64,000 nt of DNA from NCBI RefSeq assembly GCF_013694245.2, contig NZ_CP059322.2, forward strand, positions 492,001 through 556,000, read 5' to 3'. Below the pieces are notes generated by a model. It was not told the origin of the DNA and searched no databases. It worked only from the letters and a program-made list of their open reading frames with translations. This document shows positions 52,333 to 64,000 of this stretch, one piece after another (positions within the stretch are counted from its first letter, which is position 1; every line of letters begins with the position of its first letter). The translations under genes were made by a program, and so were the position numbers. The stretch comes from Micromonospora ferruginea (GTDB lineage Bacteria; Actinomycetota; Actinomycetes; Mycobacteriales; Micromonosporaceae).

Positions 52333-52830
52333 ATGGTCTACCGCTATTTCTACGACTGCGAATTCATCGAGGACGGCCGCACCGTCGACCTGGTGTCGAT
52401 CGGCGTCGTCGACGAGTACGGCCGCGAGTTCTACGCGGTCTCCACCGAGTTCGACGACTCCCGGGCGGTGCCCTGGGTGCGGCGCAACGTGCTGGACAAG
52501 CTCCCCTCGCCGGCCGACCGGGCCTGGCGGTCGCGGGAGCGGATCCGCGACGACCTGCACGAGTTCCTGCTCGCCCCGGTGCGCGACCGGCCGGGGGAGC
52601 AGCTCGAACTCTGGGCCTGGTACGCGGCCTACGACCACGTGGTGCTGGCCCAGCTCTGGGGCGCCATGCCGGCGCTGCCCCGGGAGATCCCCCGGTTCAC
52701 CAAGGAGCTGCGCCAGCTCTGGGACGACCGGGGCCGGCCCCGGCTGCCGGAGGCCGAGTCCGGCCGGCACGACGCGCTCGTCGACGCCCGGCACAACCTG
52801 GCCCGCTGGCGGACCATGACCACGCGCTGA
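52333..52830 (+). CDS. 3'-5' exoribonuclease, Rv2179c-like (DEDDh)
   Basis: 165 residues. Very similar to mycobacterial Rv2179c: YRYFYDCEFIEDGRTVDLVSIGVV at the start holds the DxE motif, with WAWYAAYDHVVLAQLWG and HDALVDARHNLARW supplying the other acidic/His residues. Small single-domain RNase that trims RNA 3' ends. ATG at 52333; ATG 52324 is also in frame. Divergent from the Crp gene over about 245 bases. Confidence 0.9.
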   Translation: MVYRYFYDCEFIEDGRTVDLVSIGVVDEYGREFYAVSTEFDDSRAVPWVRRNVLDKLPSPADRAWRSRERIRDDLHEFLLAPVRDRPGEQLELWAWYAAYDHVVLAQLWGAMPALPREIPRFTKELRQLWDDRGRPRLPEAESGRHDALVDARHNLARWRTMTTR

Positions 52831-52897
52831 GCGCGGCAGGTTTGACCCGTTCTGCCCGGGGCACCGGAGCGGCATCACGCCGATCCGAGGAGGGCCC

Positions 52898-53401
52898 ATG
52901 AGCAACGAGCCGACCAGCGCAGCCGACGCCCGCCGCAAGGTCACCGAGCTGATCCGGGACGCCCGGATCTGCCTGCTCACCACCACCGCCGTCGACGGGC
53001 GTCTGGTCAGCCGGCCGATGGGCCTGCAGGAGGCGGACTTCGACGGCGACATGTGGTTCTTCGCGTACGCCGACTCCGCCAAGATCCGGCAGATCCGGGT
53101 CAACCCACAGGTCAACGTCGGTTTCTCCGACCAGAAGCACAACGCCTGGGTGTCGGTGGCCGGCACCGCCACCGAGGAGTGGGACGCCGAGCGCGCGAAG
53201 GAGCTGTGGAACCCACTGCTCAAGGCGTGGTTCCCGGACGGCCTCGACACGCCGGGGATCACCCTGATCAAGGTGCACGCCGGCTCGGCCGAGTACTGGG
53301 ACTCGCCGGGCAGCACGGTGGTCAACCTGCTCGGCTTCGCCAAGGCGGCGGTGACCGGGAAGCCGCCCAAGGCGGGGGAGAACCAGGAGGTCGGCTACTG
53401 A
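52898..53401 (+). CDS. Pyridoxamine 5'-phosphate oxidase-fold protein (general stress protein 26-like)
   Basis: 167 residues. Split-barrel flavin-binding fold; ICLLTTTAVDGRLVSRPMGLQE and WFFAYADSAKIRQI are the family's FMN-contact regions. May bind FMN, F420 or haem in stress responses; activity unknown. ATG at 52898 after GAGGAGG. Separated from the RNase by about 70 bases. Confidence 0.88.
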   Translation: MSNEPTSAADARRKVTELIRDARICLLTTTAVDGRLVSRPMGLQEADFDGDMWFFAYADSAKIRQIRVNPQVNVGFSDQKHNAWVSVAGTATEEWDAERAKELWNPLLKAWFPDGLDTPGITLIKVHAGSAEYWDSPGSTVVNLLGFAKAAVTGKPPKAGENQEVGY

Positions 53402-53580
53402 CCGGTAGCCGGCCCGGGGGACGGGACGGCCCGGGGCGCGATGCCGGCGCACTCCCGCGCCGACTACAGTGCGCAGTGACGGCCCGCCCCGGGCCGGCAA
53501 CGGCGCCGATGGTCTGATCCGACACATATCCTGGGGCTTAATCCGGGCTTCACCTGATGCTTCAGGAGGATGAGCAGATC

Positions 53581-54609
53581 ATGCGTATCGGCGTGCTCAC
53601 CGGCGGCGGCGACTGCCCTGGTCTCAACGCGGTGATTCGGGCGGTGGTCCGCAAGGGCGTCGCCACCTACGGTCACGAGTTCGTGGGCTTCCGGGACGGC
53701 TGGAAGGGCCCGCTCGAGGGCCTGACCAAGCCGCTGGGCATCGCGGAGGTGCGGGGCATCCTGCCGCGCGGCGGCACCATCCTCGGCTCGTCCCGGACCA
53801 ACCCGTTCAAGATCGAGAACGGCGTGCAGCGGATCAAGGAGAACCTGGCCGCGCAGGGCGTGGACGCCCTGGTCGCGATCGGCGGCGAGGACACCCTCGG
53901 CGTCGCCACCAAGCTCCACGAGCTGGGCGTCAACGTGGTCGGCGTGCCGAAGACGATCGACAACGACCTGGGCGCCACCGACTACACGTTCGGCTTCGAC
54001 ACCGCGGTCAACATCGCGATGGAGGCGATCGACCGGCTGCACACCACCGCCGAGAGCCACCACCGCACGCTGGTGGTCGAGGTGATGGGCCGGCACGCCG
54101 GCTGGATCGCCCTGCACGCCGGTCTCGCCGGCGGCGCCAACGTGATCCTGCTGCCCGAGCGGCAGTTCGACGTCGACCAGGTCGCCGGCTACGTCGAGAA
54201 GCGCTTCCAGCACCAGTACGCCCCGATCGTCGTGGTCGCCGAGGGCGCCCAGCCGCTGGACGGCCAGATGGTGCTGCACAACCAGGAGCTGGACTCGTTC
54301 GGTCACGTCCGACTCGGCGGCATCGGCCAGTGGCTCGCCGAGCAGTTGGAGGCGAAGACCGGCAAGGAGGCCCGCACCGTGGTGCTCGGGCACATCCAGC
54401 GCGGCGGCACCCCGACCGCGTTCGACCGGGTCCTCGCCACCCGCCTCGGCCTGCAGGCCATCGACGCGGTGCACGAGGGCGACTGGGGCAAGATGGTCGC
54501 GATGCAGAGCACGGACATCGTCCGCGTCCCGCTGGCCGACGCCACCGCCGAGCTGAAGACCGTGCCGCTGGAGCGGTACGCCGAGGCCGAGGTCTTCTTC
54601 GGCAGCTGA
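53581..54609 (+). CDS. pfkA: 6-phosphofructokinase, PPi-type signature
   Basis: 342 residues. Converts fructose-6-phosphate to the 1,6-bisphosphate. Starts RIGVLTGGGDCPGLNAVIR; the active-site segment PKTIDNDLGATDYTFGFDTA is intact. The phosphoryl-donor signature is GGEDT with Asp104 and PKTIDND with Lys124, the pair that marks PPi-dependent enzymes such as that of Amycolatopsis methanolica; ATP enzymes have Gly at 104. ATG at 53581, AGGAGG 11 bases upstream. Confidence 0.92.
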   Translation: MRIGVLTGGGDCPGLNAVIRAVVRKGVATYGHEFVGFRDGWKGPLEGLTKPLGIAEVRGILPRGGTILGSSRTNPFKIENGVQRIKENLAAQGVDALVAIGGEDTLGVATKLHELGVNVVGVPKTIDNDLGATDYTFGFDTAVNIAMEAIDRLHTTAESHHRTLVVEVMGRHAGWIALHAGLAGGANVILLPERQFDVDQVAGYVEKRFQHQYAPIVVVAEGAQPLDGQMVLHNQELDSFGHVRLGGIGQWLAEQLEAKTGKEARTVVLGHIQRGGTPTAFDRVLATRLGLQAIDAVHEGDWGKMVAMQSTDIVRVPLADATAELKTVPLERYAEAEVFFGS

Positions 54610-54612
54610 GGT

Positions 54613-54666
54613 GTAAGGAGGGGCCCCCGCTTAACGCTTCGTGCATAGCAGGGGCCCCCGCTTAAC
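54613..54666 (-). repeat. 54-bp GGGGCCCC palindromic element, copy 4
   Basis: Same length and layout as the other copies. The complement starts GTTAAGCGGGGGCCCC. It lies between pfkA and proC, both on the plus strand, three bases after the pfkA stop. Confidence 0.85.
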
Positions 54667-54695
54667 AGTCGTCGGAGTGGGGACGAGGAGGCGCG

Positions 54696-55505
54696 GTGGG
54701 CGGGCACACGGTCGCGGTGATCGGCGCGGGCAAGATCGGCGAGCTGATGCTCTCCGGGCTGCTGCGCTCCGGCTGGCCGGTGGAGCGACTGCTCGCCACC
54801 GCGCGCCGGCCGGCCCGCGCACAGGAGCTGACCGAGCGCTACGGCGTCCGGGTGGTGGACAACCCCACCGCGGTCACCGAGGCCGACGTGCTGGCCGTCT
54901 CGGTCAAGCCGCAGGACGCCGCCGCGCTGCTCGACGAGATCGGCCCGAAGATCCCCGCCGGCAAGCTGGTCATCTCGCTCTGCGCCGGCCTGCCGACCGC
55001 CTTCTTCAACCGCCGGCTGCCCGAGGGCACGCCGGTGGTGCGGGTGATGACCAACACCCCGGCCCTGGTCGACGAGGCGATGACCGCCATCTCGCCGGGC
55101 GCGCACGCCACCGGCGCGCACCTGGCGCTGGCCGAGGAGATGTTCTCCCCGCTCGGCTCGACCGTCCGGGTGCCCGAGTCGCAGCAGGACGCGGTCACCG
55201 CGCTCTCCGGCTCCGGCCCGGCCTACTTCTACCTGCTGGTCGAGGCCATGATCGACGCCGGCATCCTGCTCGGCCTGCCGCGCCAGGTGGCGCACGAGCT
55301 GATCGTGCAGACCGCGATCGGCTCGGCGGTGATGCTGCGCGACTCCGGCGAGCACCCGGTGAAGCTGCGCGAGGCGGTCACCTCGCCGGCCGGCACCACC
55401 ATCTCCGCGATCCGCGAGCTGGAGAACCACGGCGTACGCGCGGCCATGCTGGCGGCGCTGGAGGCGGCGCGCGACCGCGCCCGCGAACTCGCCGCCCAGG
55501 TGTGA
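54696..55505 (+). CDS. proC: Pyrroline-5-carboxylate reductase
   Basis: 269 residues. Last step of proline synthesis. Nucleotide-binding VAVIGAGKIGELML, then the ProC signature ALSGSGPAYFYLLVEAMIDAG and LREAVTSPAGTTISAI. GTG at 54696 with GAGGAG five bases upstream. It follows the 54-bp repeat closely and precedes a DUF2203 gene. Confidence 0.95.
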   Translation: MGGHTVAVIGAGKIGELMLSGLLRSGWPVERLLATARRPARAQELTERYGVRVVDNPTAVTEADVLAVSVKPQDAAALLDEIGPKIPAGKLVISLCAGLPTAFFNRRLPEGTPVVRVMTNTPALVDEAMTAISPGAHATGAHLALAEEMFSPLGSTVRVPESQQDAVTALSGSGPAYFYLLVEAMIDAGILLGLPRQVAHELIVQTAIGSAVMLRDSGEHPVKLREAVTSPAGTTISAIRELENHGVRAAMLAALEAARDRARELAAQV

Positions 55506-55539
55506 GGCCGCGCCCTCACGCGTGCCCCATACTGGCCCG

Positions 55540-55890
55540 GTGTTCACTCTCGCCCAGGCGCGACACCTGGTGGCCACCCTGCGGCCCCGCGTCGACGAGC
55601 TGATCAAACTGCGGGCCGACCTCGCCGAGCTGCGGGTCGACCTGGCCGACCACGGCGTCAGCGCGCTCGGCGGGCTCGCCGAGGTGAAGGCGCTGGAGGC
55701 CCGGCTGCACGCCGTGGTGGAGGAGTTCCACCAGCACGACATCGAGGTCAAGGGCATCGCCCCGGTGCTGCTCGACTTCCCGGGCGAGCGCGACGGCCGG
55801 GCGGTGCTCTGGTGCTGGCTGGAGGGCGACACCGACGTCCGCTGGTACCACCGGGTGGAGTGCGGCTTCGCCGGCCGCCGCCCGGTGTGA
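55540..55890 (+). CDS. DUF2203 family protein
   Basis: 116 residues. Helical N-terminus (FTLAQARHLVATLRPRVDELI) and the C-terminal block GIAPVLLDFPGERDGRAVLWCWLEGD, then WYHRVECGFAGR, match the DUF2203 family; function unknown. GTG at 55540. On the proC strand, 34 bases downstream, likely in one transcript. Confidence 0.85.
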   Translation: MFTLAQARHLVATLRPRVDELIKLRADLAELRVDLADHGVSALGGLAEVKALEARLHAVVEEFHQHDIEVKGIAPVLLDFPGERDGRAVLWCWLEGDTDVRWYHRVECGFAGRRPV

Positions 55891-55921
55891 GCCCGGCGGC
55901 CGGTCGGGCCGGCCGCCGGGC
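55891..55921. terminator. Bidirectional terminator
   Basis: 13-bp perfect arms GCCCGGCGGCCGG / CCGGCCGCCGGGC, 5-base loop, between the DUF2203 gene and the convergent reductase-like gene. Confidence 0.8.
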
Positions 55922-55930
55922 GGGCGTGGG

Positions 55931-56614
55931 TCAGCCGTCGGCGTAGCGGCGGGCGGCGGCGAGGGCGGCACGCAACCGCTGCGCGTCGACCGGCGCGGGC
56001 CGCTCCCAGTCGCCGTCGGCGGCGTAGAGACCGGCGTACGCGGTGGTGTCGCGCTGGAACCGCCAGCCCTCGGCGAGCGGCCCGACGTCGAGCGTGTCGT
56101 ATCCCAGCGAGTCGAGGAACGCGGTGACGGTGGCCTTGGCCGACTCGTCGTCGCCGGCGATCGGCAGGGCGGTCCGGTCGGCCGCGCCGGCCGGGCGGCC
56201 CAGCACCCGCAGGTGCGCGAAGTAGATGTTGTTGAGGGCCTTGACCACGCGTGACTCCGGCAGGTGCCGCTGGAGCAGTTCGCTGGTGGTGGTCGACTCG
56301 TCGTCCAGCTCGGCGAAGCGCCCGTCCCGGTCCGGGTAGTAGTTGTCGGTGTCGATCACGATCTTCCCGGCGAGCGGCGCGGCCGGCACCTCGCGGTAGG
56401 CCCGCAGCGGGATCGTGACGACCACCAGGTCGCCGGCGGTCGCCGCCTCCGCCGGGGTGGCCGCCCGGGCGTGGGGGCCCAGCTCGGTCACCAGGTCCTG
56501 GAGCGTCTCCGGGCCGCGTGAGTTGCTGAGCACCACGTCGTGGCCGGCGTCCACCGCGAGCCGGGCCACCGTGCCGCCGATGTTGCCGCTGCCGATCAGT
56601 CCCACAGTCGTCAT
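55931..56614 (-). CDS. NADPH-dependent F420 reductase-like protein
   Basis: 227 residues. Rossmann motif GLIGSGNIGGTVARLAVDAGH, then VVLSNSRGPETLQDLV, VVVTIPLRAYREVP and a KALNNIY block, as in Fno-type F420:NADP oxidoreductases. Could also act on other NADP-linked substrates. ATG at 56614; a TTG 12 bases upstream is possible. Confidence 0.82.
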   Translation of the reverse strand: MTTVGLIGSGNIGGTVARLAVDAGHDVVLSNSRGPETLQDLVTELGPHARAATPAEAATAGDLVVVTIPLRAYREVPAAPLAGKIVIDTDNYYPDRDGRFAELDDESTTTSELLQRHLPESRVVKALNNIYFAHLRVLGRPAGAADRTALPIAGDDESAKATVTAFLDSLGYDTLDVGPLAEGWRFQRDTTAYAGLYAADGDWERPAPVDAQRLRAALAAARRYADG

Positions 56615-56782
56615 GTCCGGTGCCAACCACGGTGGCGTGTCGCGGCATTCCCGACCGCGGCGGTAGGTTGGCCGCCTTGGCGAAAACCTTCATCCGGACG
56701 CCGGATCGTGGCATCGATTTGTATGGACAAGTCTCAATGGACGTGGACCGCGAATCGGTGATCTTCCGTGTTTGGCGATCTT

Positions 56783-56794
56783 ATTGATATCAAT
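56783..56794. promoter_or_regulatory. AT-rich palindrome upstream of the SGNH hydrolase gene
   Basis: ATTGATATCAAT is a perfect 12-bp palindrome 36 bases before the GTG start, in an AT-rich stretch that probably holds the promoter. Confidence 0.5.
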
Positions 56795-56829
56795 CTCTCA
56801 CCACCACTTCCCACCCCCAGGAGTGCGAC

Positions 56830-57633
56830 GTGCGGAGATCCCGTCTTGCCACCCTCGCCCTGACCCTGGCCGCCTCGGTCGGGTTCACGCTGTCCCTGGC
56901 CGCCCCCGCCCAGGCGTCCCCGTCCGACCGTTACGTCGCGCTCGGCGACTCGTACGCCTCCGGCGTCGGCGCCGACAGCTACACCTCCGAGAGTGGCAAC
57001 TGCCTGCGCAGCACGAACGCCTACCCGGCGCTCTACAACGCCAACATCCGGCCGGCCTCGTACCGCTCGGTCGCCTGCTCCGGCGCCACCACGGCGGACG
57101 TCATCAACGGCCAGCTCTCCGCGCTCTCCTCGACCACCACGCTGGTCAGCGTCACGATCGGCGGCAACGACGTCGGCTTCGCCAACATCATGAGCACCTG
57201 CGTGCTCCAGGGTGAGACGCAGTGCGTGGCGGCGGTGAACTCGGCCATGAACGTGGCCCGTACCCAGATGCCGAGTCGGCTCGCCAACGTCTACAACGGC
57301 ATCCGCAGCCGCGCCCCCTCGGCTCGCGTCGTGGTGGTCGGCTACCCGGTCTTCTACCAGCTCGGCACCGTCTGCGTCGGGCTCACCGCGACCTCGCGGG
57401 CGAAGATCAACGAAGGCATCAACCTGCTCGACGACATCACCCGGACGGCCGCCACCTCCGCCGGCTTCACGTTCGCCGACGTCCGGTCCATCTTCGTCGG
57501 TCACCAGCTCTGCAGCTACGGCACCAAGTGGCTGCACGCGTTGAACGTGCTGAACCTGACCATCTCCTACCACCCGACCGCCGCGGGGCAGTCCGGCGGC
57601 TACTACCCGGTCTTCCGGTCGGCCGCCGGCTGA
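56830..57633 (+). CDS. Secreted SGNH/GDSL hydrolase
   Basis: 267 residues. Signal peptide RRSRLATLALTLAASVGF ending near AQA-SPS. The catalytic serine is in GDSYASG, the oxyanion Gly/Asn in GGND, and the His in YHPTAAG, close to Streptomyces-type secreted lipases/esterases. Cys pairs suggest disulfides. GTG at 56830 with AGGAG seven bases upstream. Exported lipase or esterase. Confidence 0.92.
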   Translation: MRRSRLATLALTLAASVGFTLSLAAPAQASPSDRYVALGDSYASGVGADSYTSESGNCLRSTNAYPALYNANIRPASYRSVACSGATTADVINGQLSALSSTTTLVSVTIGGNDVGFANIMSTCVLQGETQCVAAVNSAMNVARTQMPSRLANVYNGIRSRAPSARVVVVGYPVFYQLGTVCVGLTATSRAKINEGINLLDDITRTAATSAGFTFADVRSIFVGHQLCSYGTKWLHALNVLNLTISYHPTAAGQSGGYYPVFRSAAG

Positions 57634-57651
57634 CCGGCGCGCTCGACCCGC

Positions 57652-57683
57652 GAGCGGCATGCCTCGTTCGAGGCATGCCGCTC
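57652..57683. terminator. Bidirectional terminator
   Basis: 15-bp perfect inverted repeat GAGCGGCATGCCTCG / CGAGGCATGCCGCTC with loop TT, between the convergent SGNH hydrolase and glutathione peroxidase genes. Confidence 0.88.
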
Positions 57684-57693
57684 CGCCGTGCGC

Positions 57694-58182
57694 TCAGGCT
57701 GGCAGGACCTTCTCGACCGCGGCGCGCAGCGCGGGATCGTCCGGCGTCACCTGCGGGGCGAACCGGGCGGCCACCGAGCCGTCCGGCGCGACCAGGAACT
57801 TCTCGAAGTTCCAGCGCACGTCGCCGGTGTGCCCCTCGGCGTCCGGCGTGGACACCAACTCGGCGTAGAGCGGGTGCCGGTCCGGGCCGTTGACGTCGAC
57901 CTTCTCGGTGAGCGGGAAGGTGACGCCGTAGTTGACCTGGCAGAACTCCTCGATCTCCGCGGCCTCGCCCGGCTCCTGGCCGGCGAACTGGTTGCACGGC
58001 ACCCCGAGCACGGTCAGCCCGCGCTCGGCGTAGCTGTCGGCGAGCGCCTGCAGGCCCGCGTACTGCGGGGTGAGGCCGCAGCGGGAGGCCACGTTGACCA
58101 CCAGCAGGGCACGGCCGCGGTAGCGGTCGAGGTCGGCCGGGCCGCCGGTGAGGGCGTCGATGGGTACGTCGAAAACGGTCAT
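57694..58182 (-). CDS. Glutathione peroxidase-family thiol peroxidase
   Basis: 162 residues. NVASRCGLTPQYAGLQ carries the peroxidatic Cys where animal enzymes use selenocysteine; CNQFAGQEPG and WNFEKFLVAPDG complete the active site. In bacteria these act with thioredoxin. ATG at 58182. Confidence 0.93.
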   Translation of the reverse strand: MTVFDVPIDALTGGPADLDRYRGRALLVVNVASRCGLTPQYAGLQALADSYAERGLTVLGVPCNQFAGQEPGEAAEIEEFCQVNYGVTFPLTEKVDVNGPDRHPLYAELVSTPDAEGHTGDVRWNFEKFLVAPDGSVAARFAPQVTPDDPALRAAVEKVLPA

Positions 58183-58290
58183 GCGACGAGGCTACGGGCC
58201 GCCCAGTGGCTCGCCCCGCGCCACCCGTGAAATCGACGCATCTACATCTTGACGAACTGATGACGGCGTGAGTAGCGTCTCAGCAATCAA

Positions 58291-58307
58291 TTTGGAAAGT
58301 TTCCTAA
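58291..58307. promoter_or_regulatory. GGAAA-N-TTTCC operator-like site before the chitinase
   Basis: TTTGGAAAGTTTCCTAA is an interrupted palindrome (GGAAA/TTTCC with flanking TT/AA), 18 bases before the ATG. It overlaps the likely leader or promoter. Confidence 0.55.
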
Positions 58308-58325
58308 CTATTGGGGAGACGCCGT

Positions 58326-59966
<1,641 letters not shown>

Positions 59967-60022
59967 GCCGAGACCGACGCACCACCCCTCGGCCTGGCTG
60001 AGGGCCGACGCACCACCCACCC

Positions 60023-60055
60023 GGCGGGGAGGGGCCGCACCGGCCCCTCCCCGCC
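60023..60055. terminator. Bidirectional terminator
   Basis: 14-bp perfect arms GGCGGGGAGGGGCC / GGCCCCTCCCCGCC, 5-base loop, between the chitinase and the convergent AraC gene. Confidence 0.8.
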
Positions 60056-60062
60056 CGCGTGC

Positions 60063-64000
<3,938 letters not shown>

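Noticed and set aside
58240..58325. DasR-type chitinase operator
   Set aside because: No TGGTCTAGACCA-like sequence; the palindrome present is of a different kind.

Overview
The window is high-GC actinobacterial chromosome, most likely from Micromonospora or a close member of the Micromonosporaceae. The evidence is strong GC bias at third codon positions, many GTG starts, start/stop overlaps of the GTGA and ATGA type, an actinobacterial qcrCAB/ctaCEF respiratory set, close relatives of mycobacterial AdoK, PimB and Rv2179c, and dispersed palindromic intergenic elements. I see no tRNA, rRNA, CRISPR array, insertion sequence or prophage gene. Nearly all of it reads as core chromosome; the accessory-looking DNA is confined to intergenic repeats.

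Layout. 1-7.7 kb: 3' end of an ABC ATPase, a DUF3043 membrane protein, murA, nadA, glycerate kinase, an IscA/ErpA protein, adenosine kinase and a P-loop kinase. 7.7-19.4 kb: a cysteine desulfurase/TusA pair, then the aerobic respiratory block (ctaC-ctaF, ctaG, ctaE-qcrC-qcrA-qcrB), interrupted by a repeat-rich gap (10.6-11.2 kb), a small CxxC protein, trpD and a receiver-like protein. 19.4-31.4 kb: stand-alone RAM domain, nucleotidyltransferase/Nudix pair, a Rel/SpoT paralogue, a DEDD exonuclease/GIY-YIG protein, an NYN-domain protein, an M48 protease/mannosyltransferase pair and a NarL-type two-component system. 31.4-41.4 kb: GGDEF/EAL protein with a DUF574 methyltransferase, a second NarL-type two-component system, acyl-CoA synthetase, SRPBCC protein, small Cys-rich protein, ROK glucokinase and an EEP-family hydrolase. 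41.9-47.5 kb: flavin monooxygenase with an alpha/beta-hydrolase-like partner, trehalose-6-phosphate synthase and an acyltransferase. 47.5-56.6 kb: class III adenylate cyclase with AAA/TPR region, Crp-family regulator, small DEDD RNase, stress flavoprotein, phosphofructokinase with PPi-type signature, proC, and an F420-reductase-like protein. 56.8-64 kb: secreted SGNH hydrolase, glutathione peroxidase, secreted CBM2-GH18 chitinase, AraC regulator, lipoprotein, class II DAHP synthase and the start of a threonine aldolase.

Systems that work together: the bcc-aa3 respiratory supercomplex genes; central carbon entry (glucokinase, phosphofructokinase, glycerate kinase) beside trehalose and aromatic amino acid synthesis; a cAMP module (cyclase plus Crp regulator); and several signalling proteins (Rel paralogue, c-di-GMP protein, two NarL systems).

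Most notable non-gene structure: a family of four 54-bp elements (751, 7645, 31403, 54613), each built from two copies of a GGGGCCCC-centred palindrome. They sit at gene ends, three at convergent junctions, where they supply the stop codons of neighbouring genes. Other points of interest are a series of three palindromes after ctaF, an alpha/beta hydrolase that has lost its nucleophile serine, an Asp104/Lys124 phosphofructokinase, a cyclase whose zinc-ribbon region extends upstream of any canonical start codon, and operator-like sites before otsA, the chitinase and the SGNH hydrolase. I did not find a clear new multi-gene system; the repeat family is the best candidate for undescribed biology.
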